From contig OZ251243.1 in assembly GCA_965240325.2 (NCBI GenBank), positions 930,001 to 994,000 on the forward strand: a stretch of DNA of 64,000 bases, given 5' to 3'. The translations under genes were made by a program, and so were the position numbers. Positions 42,076 to 52,358 of this stretch are shown piece by piece. The first letter of the stretch is position 1. Each line of letters starts with the position of its first letter. Origin of the DNA: Rebecca billardiae RCC1528 (taxonomy: Eukaryota > Haptophyta). A model generated the notes under the pieces. It searched no databases and was not told where the DNA came from. It saw only the letters and a program-made list of their open reading frames with translations.

Positions 42076-43710
42076 CTATCTGCTGCGTCGTAATCGCGCG
42101 CGGCGGTGCGCCACCATGCCTCCGCCGTATGTCGGCCCGAGCTTAGTGGCGTCAGCTATGTAGCGCAAGCCCTCCGCCGGCGTCCAGAAGTGCTTCGGCG
42201 AGTTGGTCGTGCGCGGTCGCGTGGGCACGTGCGGGAGGCCCAGCGTGCGGTTCTTGCGCAGCGAGAGCTCGACCAGCAGCAGCTCGAACGCGCGGCCGCG
42301 CTCGCCATAGTCAAACGCGCGCCGCCAGCGCAGCAGCTCGGCGCCCATCCGCTCCACCTGCTCAGGCGTGACGGCGCGCACGACCTCGGCGAGCCGCGCG
42401 CCCTCGCGCTCGGGCAGCTTGAGCGTGAAGCGGTGGAAGTTGACCAGGTGCTCGAACGCGAACGAGATCGGGTCGGACAGCACCACGGGGATGCAGCCGG
42501 CGAGGACCGCGTCGAAGAAGCGCTTGGTCCACGGCGTGTTGCCGCGCGGGATGATGCAAAAGATGGAGCGGCGCAGCTCGGAGGCGTACGTGCTCGCCTT
42601 CTCGGCGAAGACGAAGTCGGCCTCGTGCTGCAGCCGCGCGCGCAGGTCACGCCGCAGCACGTTCGGCTTGAAGCGGCGGTGCCCCTCGGCATCCTTGAGG
42701 GCCGCGTCCATGCCGCCTCGGAAGAAGCCGAGAATCGATTTCGAGCCCGGCTGTGCGCTGGCCACGTCCGGCACGTTGGTCACCCAGCCGGGGACGACGA
42801 TGTCGTGGCCGTAGCGGAAGTAGTCGGCCTCGCGGTCGCCCTCGGCCACGATGAAGATCGCCTCCTTCAGCCGCGGCACCGCCGCCCACCCCGGCGGGTC
42901 CGGCAGCATCGATGCGCCGATGCCGCTCATGAAGAAGAACACGTGCCGGTCTGGCCTCTGCCGCCACGCCTCGTGCGTCTCGAGCTCGGCGGTGAGGCGG
43001 CGGAAGGCGCGGCCGAGCGCGGAGAGCTTGCCGTGCGCCGCGTAGTTCAGGTAGCACTTCGCGAGGAACGGCACGATCAGGAAGTCTGCCGCCGCCGGGT
43101 CGTCGGTCGCGTACTCGGAGGCTCGAATCTTCTCAATCAGGTGGTAGTCGCCCGCCCACTGAAACCGCGTGCACTTCGGGTACTGGCGCACGAGCTCGGA
43201 GGCGTCGGCGAAGTGCAGCGTGTACGTGTACAGCTTGAGGCCCCGGTCCACCGTCGCGATCACCTCGTCCAGGGACGGCTCGTCGTCGTGACCGGCGGGC
43301 TCTGGCAGCAGCTCGCCCGCAACGCTCAGCACCGGAGTGCCGCGATCTGCTGCGAGTGCGCGCTCCGGAAGGGGCGCTCGCCCGATGCGGGAGACGTCGC
43401 GGCTTCCACGCTGTCGTGTGGAGTCCAAGGCAGCCTGCTCGGCCGCACGATCCCTCGGCGCTGCGCCGGGTACGACGCCGCGGGCCTCGCGCGCGTCAGT
43501 TCCGACTCCCAAAGCCACGGTTCGATTGCCGCCCCCGCGTCGCCTGCCCATGGCAGCATCCTCGTGCAGCACGACTTCGTAGTGCTGCACTCGACCAGGC
43601 GCGTCATGGCTGAACGGTCGCACGGGCCCGCCGGTCCCAAGCGCAGCCAGAAAGCCGGCCGCCAGGCCGAGGCCGGCGGCCATGCACAGGCGCGCCCTGC
43701 TCGGCGCCAT
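42076..43710 (-). CDS. Exostosin-family (GT47) glycosyltransferase
   Basis: A 544-aa type II membrane protein. It has a short basic cytosolic end, a hydrophobic anchor at about residues 10-28 (MAAGLGLAAGFLAALG), a ~130-residue stem, then the GT47 fold. The N-terminal domain opens with LKLYTYTL and has YATDDPAAADFLIVPFLAKCY. The nucleotide-sugar side has RRSIFCIIPRGNTPWTKRFF followed by DAVLAGCIPVVLSDPISFAFE, the most diagnostic exostosin segment. It would work in the Golgi on a glycan or cell-coat polysaccharide; donor and acceptor cannot be told. Further upstream ATG codons would lengthen the cytosolic end and overlap the divergent EsV-1-7 gene. Single exon. Confidence 0.9.
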   Translation of the reverse strand: MAPSRARLCMAAGLGLAAGFLAALGTGGPVRPFSHDAPGRVQHYEVVLHEDAAMGRRRGGGNRTVALGVGTDAREARGVVPGAAPRDRAAEQAALDSTRQRGSRDVSRIGRAPLPERALAADRGTPVLSVAGELLPEPAGHDDEPSLDEVIATVDRGLKLYTYTLHFADASELVRQYPKCTRFQWAGDYHLIEKIRASEYATDDPAAADFLIVPFLAKCYLNYAAHGKLSALGRAFRRLTAELETHEAWRQRPDRHVFFFMSGIGASMLPDPPGWAAVPRLKEAIFIVAEGDREADYFRYGHDIVVPGWVTNVPDVASAQPGSKSILGFFRGGMDAALKDAEGHRRFKPNVLRRDLRARLQHEADFVFAEKASTYASELRRSIFCIIPRGNTPWTKRFFDAVLAGCIPVVLSDPISFAFEHLVNFHRFTLKLPEREGARLAEVVRAVTPEQVERMGAELLRWRRAFDYGERGRAFELLLVELSLRKNRTLGLPHVPTRPRTTNSPKHFWTPAEGLRYIADATKLGPTYGGGMVAHRRARLRRSR

Positions 43711-43771
43711 CGCCCGCCGTGATCGCGCCGGGCCGGCGGGCCGTGGGACCGGAATCAACAAGACAGGAGCG

Positions 43772-45751
43772 ATGGTGTGTGATCACACCGGCTGCACCAC
43801 GCGGCCTTCGTTCGGCATGCCGGGCGACGCGCGCGCCAGCCGGTGCGCTGAGCACAAGCTGGCTGGCATGGTCAATGTGAAGAGCCGCAAGTGTGATCAC
43901 TCCGGCTGCACCACGCAGCCCTCATTCGGCATGCCGGGCGACGCGCGCGCCAGCCGGTGCGCTGAGCACAAGCTGGCCGGCATGGTCGATGTGAGGAGCT
44001 CCAATTGTGATCACGCCGGCTGCACCAAGTGGCCTTCGCTTGGCATGCCGGGCGACGCGCGCGCCAGCCGGTGCGCGGAGCACAAGCTGGCTGGCATGGT
44101 CCGCTTGAAGAAGAAGGCAGAGTGTGGTCACGCCGGCTGCACGACGGGGCCTTCATTCGGCATGCCGGGCGATGCGCGCGGCAGCCGGTGCGCTGCGCAC
44201 AAGCTGGCCGGCATGGTCGACTTGAGGAGCCTCAAGTGTGATCACGCCGGCTGCACCAAGTGGCCTTCGTTTGGCAAGCCGGGCGACGCGCGCGCCAGCC
44301 GGTGCGCTACGCACAAGCTGGATGGCATGGTCGACGTGGCGAACCGCAAGTGTGATCACGCCGGCTGCACCAAGCAGCCTTCGTTCGGCATGCCGGGCGA
44401 CGCGCGCGCCAGCCGATGCGCCGAGCACAAGCTGGCTGGAATGGTCGGCTTGTACAAGCCCAAGTGTGATCACGCAGGCTGCACCAAGGGGCCTTCGTTT
44501 GGCATGCCGTACGACGCGCGCGCCAGCCGGTGCGCTGAGCACAAGCTGGCTGGCATGGTCGATATGGTGAACCGCAAGTGTGATCACTCCGGCTGCACCA
44601 CGCGGCCCTCGTTCGGCATGCCAGGCGACGCGCGCGCCAGCCGGTGCGCCGAGCACAAGCTGGCTGGCATGGTCAACGTGATAAGCTCCAAGTGTGATCA
44701 CTCCGGCTGCACCAAGCACCCTTCGTTCGGAATGCCGGGCGACACGCATGCCAGCCGGTGCGCTACGCACAAGCTGGCCGGCATGGTCGGCTTGAGGAAG
44801 CCCGAGTGTGATCACGCAGGCTGCACCAAGTGGCCTTCGTTTGGCATGCCGGGCGACGCGCGCGCCAGTCGGTGCGCCGAGCACGAGCTGGCTGGTATGG
44901 TCCGCTTGAGCAAGCCCAAGTGTGATCACGCCGGCTGCACCAAGTGGCCTTCGTTTGGCAAGCCGGGCGACGCGCGCGCCAGCCGGTGCGCTACGCACAA
45001 GCTGGATGGCATGGTCGACGTGGCGAACCGCAAGTGTGAGCACGCCGGCTGCACCAAGCAGCCTTCGTTCGGCATGCCGGGCGACGCGCGCGCCAGCCGA
45101 TGCGCCGAGCACAAGCTGGCTGGAATGGTCGGCTTGTACAAGCCCAAGTGTGATCACGCAGGCTGCACCAAGCAGCCTTTGTTCGGCATGCCGGGCGACG
45201 CGCGCGCCAGCCGGTGCGCCGAGCACAAGCTGGCTGGCATGGTCCGCTTGAACACGCCCGATTGTGATCACGCAGGCTGCACCACGCGGCCCTCATTCGG
45301 CATGCCGGGCGACTCGCGCGCCAGCTGGTGCGCTGCGCACAAGCTGGCTGGCATGGTCAATGTGAGGACATCCAAGTGTCATCATGCCGGCTGCACCGCG
45401 CGGCCTTCGTTCCGCATGCCGGGCGACTTGTGTGCCAGCCGGTGCGCCGAGCACAAGCAGGCCTGCATGATTCATGTTCGGCCTGGTGCGCACAAGCGTG
45501 GGCTGGAGCAAGCCATGGGCGACGAGGTGCAAACGAGCACCGCCAAGCGACAGGGCAAGCGCACCAGGAGCACAGCCGCAGCGTCGGACGCCACAGCGCA
45601 GCCGCAGTCGCAGCTGGCGCCGCTGGTCACAGCGCGCGCCGTGCTCTGGCGCTCGAATGGCAAGGTCTACGGTGATGTGCATCCGCAAGCAAGAGCTTCC
45701 AGCGCAGACGGGCCGATAAGACCCGTCGTCATGGCGAGGAGGGTCTACTGA
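43772..45751 (+). CDS. EsV-1-7 repeat protein, 15 repeats
   Basis: From the ATG at 43772 (MVCDHTGC) the repeats begin at once. Fifteen units follow with the C-x4-C-x16-C-x2-H-x12 spacing; unit 3 has one extra residue after the His and unit 15 is degenerate. Units 5-6 and 11-12 are nearly identical in DNA 684 bases apart, i.e. six units, so a block of the array was duplicated. The ~95-residue tail is basic (AKRQGKRTR could be a nuclear signal) and ends in VVMARRVY. Probable zinc-binding regulatory protein of the same family as the gene at 32736-34187. An ATG at 43682 would add 30 residues but overlaps the divergent GT47 start. Confidence 0.87.
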   Translation: MVCDHTGCTTRPSFGMPGDARASRCAEHKLAGMVNVKSRKCDHSGCTTQPSFGMPGDARASRCAEHKLAGMVDVRSSNCDHAGCTKWPSLGMPGDARASRCAEHKLAGMVRLKKKAECGHAGCTTGPSFGMPGDARGSRCAAHKLAGMVDLRSLKCDHAGCTKWPSFGKPGDARASRCATHKLDGMVDVANRKCDHAGCTKQPSFGMPGDARASRCAEHKLAGMVGLYKPKCDHAGCTKGPSFGMPYDARASRCAEHKLAGMVDMVNRKCDHSGCTTRPSFGMPGDARASRCAEHKLAGMVNVISSKCDHSGCTKHPSFGMPGDTHASRCATHKLAGMVGLRKPECDHAGCTKWPSFGMPGDARASRCAEHELAGMVRLSKPKCDHAGCTKWPSFGKPGDARASRCATHKLDGMVDVANRKCEHAGCTKQPSFGMPGDARASRCAEHKLAGMVGLYKPKCDHAGCTKQPLFGMPGDARASRCAEHKLAGMVRLNTPDCDHAGCTTRPSFGMPGDSRASWCAAHKLAGMVNVRTSKCHHAGCTARPSFRMPGDLCASRCAEHKQACMIHVRPGAHKRGLEQAMGDEVQTSTAKRQGKRTRSTAAASDATAQPQSQLAPLVTARAVLWRSNGKVYGDVHPQARASSADGPIRPVVMARRVY

Positions 45752-46374
45752 TCAGCTGATGAGGGACTGAGGGAGGCCGACAGTCTGAGACGCTGAGTCT
45801 GACTCATCACGTTCGTGACGACCGTGACGATATATATATAGCGCGCGTCAATTACTACGCGTCAAAAACCCCAGCATTACATATGGCCCGCTGTGCATCA
45901 GGGCGGAGCGCTTAGCCCCGTTAGGCCTTAGCGTGGAGCGGCAGCCCCGCTGTGGGCCGCTGGGGGCCCTCATTACGTTGCTGTATCAAAAAGATCTTTT
46001 GATCAAATAAGAAAAGGGGCGGACGACGGGGGACCGGATTCTGAGGGCTGTTGGAGGGTGAGTTTCTGCTTAATTTTTCGAGGCGGGGTACATTGATGCT
46101 GTCTATTCCCACCAGACGCTCGAGGGGTACATTGCTGTCTATTGCCACCAGACGCTCGAGGGGTACATCAGACTAACATCAGTTGCTGTCTATTGCCACA
46201 AGACGCGATTGACGAAATAGGCGCGCCCGGGCCATTCCGTCTATGTCGATGGACGGACGTGGGATCAGATACCCCGGGGGTGAAACACGTGATGAGTAAT
46301 TCTGCCCTTCTTGTATGCTGGAGTACGTACGAGATTGCCGAGCGAGGTTTGATTGGTTCGAGTCAAAAACTTGG
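45752..46374. repeat. Gap with degenerate repeat block and minisatellite
   Basis: About 45883-46060 is a diverged relative of block 1 of the dispersed repeat (it shares GGCCCGC, AAAAAGATCTTTTGATCAAA and GACGGGGGAC words). A three-unit tandem array (units about 36-47 bp, core CTGTCTATTGCCACCAGACG) occupies 46085-46209. No gene was seen. Confidence 0.7.
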
Positions 46375-48046
46375 TATGGCCCGCGGTGCAGGGCGGAGCG
46401 CGCAGCGTGGAGCCCGCTCCGTGGGCCCTAACCACGTTTCAAAAAGATCTTTGATCAAGAAAAGACGGGGGACGATTTTCATGGCTGGAGGAGACCGAGT
46501 TTTGAATTTTGAGACCCTCTCTAACACGCATCACGGCCGAAATGGACGCGCCCACAACAAGTTCATAGTAAAGCGTGGAGTGACGCCCGTCCAAAAAACT
46601 TCACGCCCTTTAGGATCCCTAACGTAACGAACCGTTACAAGCGATTTTTTCGGCCAATGAGATTGCAGCAAGGTCCAAGGAGCGATGACGTATCTAGATA
46701 CTAGATAGAGATTGCCGCGAACCGATGTGGCCATGTACGTCCCTTGAATCAGTTGAATCAACTATTCAATCGCGCCGTGTCTGTATCAGGAGCCAACATG
46801 GCAAGGGTCAGTAACCGATGCGCCAACTTCGGCGTATCCGGTATCTCAATACTATCTGACACGAGTCTGGAGCCGGACGGCTGCCCAGCAAAGCCAAACC
46901 TTGGTTGCTGCGCACTCTCCGCGAGAGGGTCGCGAGCCGCACGAGCGACCGACGGGTGAGTACGGCGATGGGCAGGTGCGCGCGGCGAGTTGCGCCTGGA
47001 GCGCGCGGCTGTGGCGGGTCCCGACTGGCGACTGCCGTCGACATCGCGTTCGTGCCCCCGCTCACTCCGCGCGCCCCCGCCGCCCCGTGTCGATGCCTGC
47101 GCGCGGCCGCGCGCGTCGCCCGCGGCCGCGCCGCGGCAGCCGCCCTGTATTCGGGCTCTCGCAAGCTCGGGGGCAGCGGCGCCTGATGCCGGACTGATCG
47201 ATCTCTGAGTCTTCGACTTCACCACGCGCCGCCCTTGCCATGCCTTTCCGGGGAGCGCCGACGATCCGAGTCCATCGTCGACGGTCGACTCTGAGCGAGG
47301 GCTACGCCTCGGAACTGAACGGTACTCTACGAGGAGGACGAGCTGCGCGGGCGACGGTGGTGCGTGCCGTCCCCAGAGCTGGCTGTGCCTCTGCAACGCG
47401 TGCCGAGCCTGATCGAGGTGTGTCAGCCCGTGCACGCGCGGCGTGCGCGAACGACCTGTGACTGCGGTGCCCTCGAACCTCGGCACTGCGTGCTCCCTCG
47501 GGCTGTCAGCTCCGCGTGGCCTGGCGTGCACGTAGAGTTGAGCTCATGCGTCGATCACGCCTCGCGCCCGCCTGTCGGCCGTCGCGCAGGCGCTGGTCGA
47601 ACCCTACTCGGACCAGTGCAAATCATCTAACTATCCTGGCGCTGCCGGTGCGCGTAGCCGTAGTGACCCGGGACAGCGGTCAGTCAGCAGCAGCGGCCCG
47701 AACGAATCCGCGGCCCCGCACCGTGCTCCCTGGCTGTCAGCTTCGCGTGGCCTGGCGTGCACGTGGAGTCGCGCTCATGCGTCGATCACGCCTCGTCGCA
47801 TCCGCCTGTACACAATCGGCGCCGCGCCGGCGGCTGCGAAGTGCGATGGGCCCGCCCGCAGCGCGGCCGGGGCGGCGGCGCGCCGCTGGTGGAGACAGGA
47901 GAGTCTAGTTGTACGGGCATGCAACTCCGGGTCTGTCAATAGACGACTGCGACGGAGGGTGCACCGCCACCGCGGGCCCTGAACTACGTGCGTTCTACGG
48001 AAAAGGACCGCGGAACCAAAGGAATCAAGGAGGGAAACGCGGTCAT
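46375..48046. repeat. Dispersed two-block repeat, copy B
   Basis: Partner of 6226-7817. Block 1 is about 46375-46535 and block 2 about 46922-48046, near-identical to copy A with small indels. The intervening ~390 bp differs from copy A. Copy B has about 18 extra bases near its 3' end (48017-48035), directly before the shared AACGCGGTCAT. Confidence 0.75.
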
Positions 48047-48669
48047 AACTCAATAAGAAGGATCCCAGCAAAACCGTAGTTAATTGGAGCTACGGGAGCT
48101 ACGACCTAATCGAGATCGCCGTAAACGCTATTATCTCGCGTGGTTCTGATTTTTGCCGAAGCAGTTAGCAGAGATAACCGTAATCGATCGCTATTTATCT
48201 CGATCCATTCGATCTTACGCGCCAATCCTTATGGTGGTTTTAAATTCCCCTTTATAACGGGCTCCGGGTGATCAGGCTGGCGGCCGAAGCCTCCAGCCCT
48301 ACCCTGGCCAGCCCCCAACCAACCACCACCCTCACCCAACCTCAAACCACTGACCGAGACACCTAGTGTCTTGACACCACTCCACTGTGGACAGCCCGCC
48401 TCCAGAGGGGGCGGGGGTATGCCATTGCCAACAGCATACGAGCCCAACACTGTGGGGTGGTCCCAGGTACAAGCAGTGCACGGCCTTGCAATTTAAGATC
48501 ATCGAGTTTGAGCCGAGTCGGCAGAAGGGGCACCCCCTAGGGTGCCCCAGTGTGGGCTGTGTCACAGTGTGGGCAGAGGGCCAGCCACTAGCCGATGCCT
48601 GCGCGGGGAAGGGGACTGAGGGGACTGTCATCGAGCCCAGTAGCTGGGCAGGGTGGTACTCAAACTATT
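48047..48669. other. Intergenic gap with local hairpin
   Basis: No gene recognised. GGGGCACCCC next to GGGTGCCCC at about 48528-48549 could form a short hairpin. Confidence 0.5.
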
Positions 48670-49503
48670 AGGGTGTGGGGGCAACACGGCAAAGTCCGCG
48701 CTAACGTTAGGACGATCTCTATTTGTCCGCTGCGGTGAATATGAAAACGTAAGCGGAATAAGCCTACCATTACCAAGGAAAGCGTGGATGAGGGTGGGGG
48801 CACGGTCGCTTTTGTTACGTTAGAGATTTGAATCTCGGTGATTCAAAACGCGGCGAGGGTGCCCAGAAGAACCATCGCCACCGCGTGCGAGGGCCAGCGC
48901 TCGCTCAGCCACCTTGGCGCTTTCATTGACGTGCAGGGGTGCGGACCGCGGTAGCTCCAGTCTCAAAGTCGTTCGCAGCGCTACGCACGGCACCCTGCTC
49001 GCGCGACCCGCCAACCGCGCGCTCTCCAAGGAGTGCACCAGCGCGGCGAGCGCACGGCGCGCACGCAACGCTTGCCGGGCACACCGGCACGCACGCAAGA
49101 GCGCACGACGTAGGCCACGTCGGCTTCTGGTCGCACGAAGGCGCCGCGAACACGAAGACTTCTTCTCGCGGCGACGAACGCGCGAGAACGCGCGCGCGCG
49201 CACTCGCGAGCTGCGCGCGCGCGCCTCCGTGCGGCGCTGCGCCAGCGAGCCGAGCTGTCCTCGTGCGCCCTTTGCGGCGCCGCGGCGCGAATCAAAGGTC
49301 GCGGCGACGCGATCTCCCACTTAGGGGAGCTAACGTTGCGGCGAGCCCTTACAGAGCCAGATTCCCCCCTCTCAGTAAGCGCGACCTGGGCCCTCTGGAG
49401 CGAGGCCCACGTTAGAGCTCAAATAGGGCCGGATCCCGCCTATCTAAAATTTCTCTAACTACCTAACGTTAGCGCGGACTTTGCCGTGTTGCCCCCACAC
49501 CCT
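48670..49503. mobile_element. MITE-like element with perfect 42-bp terminal inverted repeats
   Basis: 834 bp. The first 42 bases (48670-48711, starting AGGGTGTGGGGGCAACACGG) are exactly the reverse complement of the last 42 (49462-49503). Flanking ATT on both sides (48667-48669, 49504-49506) may be a 3-bp target duplication. The interior has only composition-driven frames and no transposase, so it is a non-autonomous DNA element; the superfamily is not assignable by eye. Confidence 0.88.
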
Positions 49504-50300
49504 ATTTGAAGCGGTTGCTCACTGAGTCTGAAGACTCGACGTGGCAGGCGTGCCAAGGTGCTGGCGCCGCAGAATCAGATGGCGCGACGTGCCGCGTGCG
49601 AAAGAGCAGGTGTAGGTGCTGGCGCCGCAGATGGCGCGGTGCGGACGCTCTCCCCGAGCTGCGATAATAACCAGCTGCTTTCAGGCCAGGTGCAGCAGTG
49701 CATCCAGGACCGCAGCCGCGTCAGGACGGCGAGCGCACGGGCTGCGCGGGCACTGAACTCGGCGCGAACCGCAGTGAAGATGATCAACACAGCGAAGAAG
49801 CAGGTGGTGTAATACTAATCGAGGCGCTCCGCGCTGGACCTAGTGGGCCTGAACATGATGCTGCGCATCTTCTTGGGCCTGCATGATGCTGCGCATCTTC
49901 TTGGGCCTGCCCGACGCGCACCCCACGCAGGCCAGGATTGGCCATCTCCTGGGGCTGGAATCCAGCTCGAGACGAAAGTAAACATCGCGCTAGCTATATA
50001 TCGGAGCTCGCGCTCTGCGTCACTATAATCCCACAGTGGCCAGTGGGCCCACCTAATTATTCCGCACGGCCCACGCGGATGTCAAGAGCGCGTCGGAGCG
50101 GCGCCGGGGACCGCGACCTCGTCGCTGCCGCCGTCGCACAAATTCGCGCGCACGTCGGCCGTGGGCACGTCGGCACGCGATGGCGCTGCCTCAGACCGAC
50201 TGCTCTTATCGAATATCGTCGTGGGTTGAGCTTTATAATTATATAGACTGATCGAGATCGAGTCGATTCTGACAGAAATCGAGATCGAGAGAGTGAGATC

Positions 50301-50385
<85 letters not shown>

Positions 50386-50523
50386 AGAGGCACCGACTGT
50401 AGCGACTGCTGCCTGAACAGAGTGAGTGAGCAGTGAATAAGACTCTGATACAGCAGTCTGCTCGTCTGCTTCTTGACGCGTAACACACCGATATGTCCAC
50501 GTATCCTAGCCCACAGAGAGCCC
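49504..50523. repeat. Gap with 28-bp tandem duplication and (GA)n tract
   Basis: A 28-bp unit is repeated exactly at 49852-49879 and 49880-49907. A (GA)n microsatellite runs about 50304-50382. An 84-codon frame at 49558-49812 lacks support. It ends at the ZIP gene's stop. Confidence 0.75.
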
Positions 50524-51591
50524 TTATTCCAAGAGCGTCACGCCGACCATGATCGCCACTCCAGCGGCCATCGCGAGCAGCTCGCGCACGGTCTGCGCGA
50601 GGCTTGTGTCGTCCAGCAGGCTCGGGATCACGTCGACTGTCGCTACGTAGATAAAGCCGCCGGCGGTGAAGCAGTTGAGCCGGTCCTTCATCACGGGCAT
50701 GTCACCGGCGGCGAGGCCGACCAGCGTGCCCAACAGCGCGCCGATCGCCGTCACCAGCTGCATGCGCAGCGCGCGCAGCCGCGGCATGCCTGCGCGCAGC
50801 AGCATCGCCACGTCGCCCACCTCGTGCGGCACCTCGTGCACGAGCACGGCGAGCGTGGTGGCCAGGCTGCCAGTCGCCGTGCCGAAGGCGGTGCCGATGG
50901 CGAGCCCATCGGTGAAGTTGTGCGCGAAGTCGGCCACCAGGTTCAGGTAGCCGCCCACGTGCAGGCCCTCTGGGCAGTCGCTGTGCGAGGGCTTGTGCGC
51001 CCCTTTTGCAGCTGGCTGCGCCGCGCTGCCGCCCTTCTGGCCCTTGGCGGCCTTCTTGGCCTCGGTGGGCGCGTGGCTGTGCGCGTGGCCGTGCGCGTGG
51101 CTGTGGCCGATGCGCTGGTGACGCACGAACTTCTCGATGCAGAAGAAGACCATGATCCCCGCGATGATGGCCAGCCCGTTGGCCAGGTCGGCAAGGCTGT
51201 GCGCATGTGAGCCGCCGCCGGGTGCGCCGTGCGTGAGGTGGTGGTCCTCGTGGTGGTGGTCATGGTGGTGGTCGTCGTGGTGGTCGTGGTGGTGATCGTG
51301 CTCGTCGTGCCCGTGGTGCGCGTGGTGCTCGTGCGCGTGCTCATGCTCGTGCCCATGCGCGCTCATGGCGTGCGGCAGGATGTGAAGGCAGACGTCGCCG
51401 AGCATGGCACCGGCCGCAAAGACTACGAGCACGTTCTGATGGCGGCGCCAGCTGGCCTCGAGCGGGCACAGCGTCACGGCGAGGAGGGGGAGGATGCTGA
51501 TCAGGCCCGTCGCAAGGAACGCGCTCGTCCACGGCCGGCTTGAAAGCAGCGAGGCCTCGGGTGACGCGCATGACTCGGCGGCCGTCGCCAT
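50524..51591 (-). CDS. ZIP-family metal transporter (SLC39/KE4-like)
   Basis: A 355-aa membrane protein that would move Zn2+ (or Fe2+/Mn2+) into the cytosol. Three N-terminal membrane segments are followed by transmembrane IV with HNFTDG and V with HEVPHE, the metal-binding pair of the LIV-1/KE4 group, and three more segments. Two His-rich stretches are present: a long one near residues 78-125 (HHDHHDD-type) after the second segment, and HSHAHGHAHSHAP near 165 in the main loop. The extended His cluster suggests metal sensing or buffering. KE4 members often lie in ER or Golgi membranes; location here is inference. Single exon, divergent from the CutA-like gene, with 71 bp between starts. Confidence 0.93.
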   Translation of the reverse strand: MATAAESCASPEASLLSSRPWTSAFLATGLISILPLLAVTLCPLEASWRRHQNVLVVFAAGAMLGDVCLHILPHAMSAHGHEHEHAHEHHAHHGHDEHDHHHDHHDDHHHDHHHEDHHLTHGAPGGGSHAHSLADLANGLAIIAGIMVFFCIEKFVRHQRIGHSHAHGHAHSHAPTEAKKAAKGQKGGSAAQPAAKGAHKPSHSDCPEGLHVGGYLNLVADFAHNFTDGLAIGTAFGTATGSLATTLAVLVHEVPHEVGDVAMLLRAGMPRLRALRMQLVTAIGALLGTLVGLAAGDMPVMKDRLNCFTAGGFIYVATVDVIPSLLDDTSLAQTVRELLAMAAGVAIMVGVTLLE

Positions 51592-51662
51592 CGTTTCTCA
51601 GCCCGCGTCCGGCCGCCCGCCCGCCTGCGCGGCTGGGCCGCAGCCGCGCACTCGCGGTGTTG

Positions 51663-52358
51663 ATGGCCGGCGGCGGTCCCATCTACCTCGCGAGCCGGCG
51701 ACTCTGCGCCGTGGCCCTGCCGTGCTCGGTCTTCGCGGCGCTCGGGTGCTCGGTGGGACAGGTGCGCTTGACGCAGCACCGTGGGGGTGGGAGCGCGCTG
51801 TCCATGGCCCACTCCTCGGTCCGCCGCGTGACGACGACCACCGACGACGATGCCGTGACGGCGCGCATCGTGAAGCGTATCGCCGAGAGCGAGCTCACCG
51901 CATCGGCGGCCGACGTGAAGGTGGAGCAGATCCGCTCGTACTACTGGTGGGATGGTGCCGTACAGAACGATGCCGAGACGCGCGTGTCCTTCGAGACCAC
52001 CGCGCCCTTCGAGACCGCGCGAGACGTCGTCGCGGCCTCGCACAGCTATGACACGCCGATGATCATCGCTCCAGCCGGGGGCGAGACGGAGCACTGGCGC
52101 GGCGAGATCGCTGACGCGACGGAAGAGATGGCGGCAGATCTTGCCAGCTCTCGCCTCGTCGCGTGCGCCCAGCTCGCGCCCGCGGCCGACGCCAGCCCGG
52201 CCGTGCTTTCGGTGAAAACGGTGCGGGGCGCGATCCCTTTTGTTGAGAAGCGCGTCAAGAGCTTCGACACCAAGCTGCACGTGGCATGGGAGCCGATCGT
52301 GGGCAACCAGGCGTATCTTGATTGGCTGGTGGAGGAGACGAAGGTGCCCGAGAAGTGA
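51663..52358 (+). CDS. CutA1-like protein with two tandem halves
   Basis: From ATG 51663 the product is 231 aa. After a ~50-residue leader with a hydrophobic patch (LCAVALPCSVFAALGC), residues about 55-125 resemble CutA1: IVKRIAESELTAS, SYYWWDGAVQNDAETRVSF and ASHSYDTPMIIA. A second segment follows with DLASSRLVACAQLAP, VLSVKTVRGAIPFVEKRV and a C-terminal QAYLDWLVEETK, also CutA-like, so two copies appear fused, the second poorer in the SxYWW part. CutA proteins form trimers and bind divalent metal; their in vivo role is unsettled. The metal link with the divergent ZIP gene is suggestive only. Another ATG at 51804 would drop the leader. Confidence 0.75.
   Translation: MAGGGPIYLASRRLCAVALPCSVFAALGCSVGQVRLTQHRGGGSALSMAHSSVRRVTTTTDDDAVTARIVKRIAESELTASAADVKVEQIRSYYWWDGAVQNDAETRVSFETTAPFETARDVVAASHSYDTPMIIAPAGGETEHWRGEIADATEEMAADLASSRLVACAQLAPAADASPAVLSVKTVRGAIPFVEKRVKSFDTKLHVAWEPIVGNQAYLDWLVEETKVPEK

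Noticed and set aside
43772-45480. CRISPR array (regular ~114-base repeats)
   Set aside because: The repeats are coding, in frame, and have no unique spacers; the organism is eukaryotic.
32736-45751. Viral insertion because EsV-1-7 was named from a virus
   Set aside because: Neighbours are intron-bearing or ordinary cellular genes and no viral structural or replication gene is present.
48820-49324. Frames inside the MITE-like element as a transposase
   Set aside because: Arg/Ala-rich on both strands with no catalytic motif; they look compositional.
49558-49812. 84-codon ORF
   Set aside because: It includes a local duplication, has no start context or family, and lies among short repeats.
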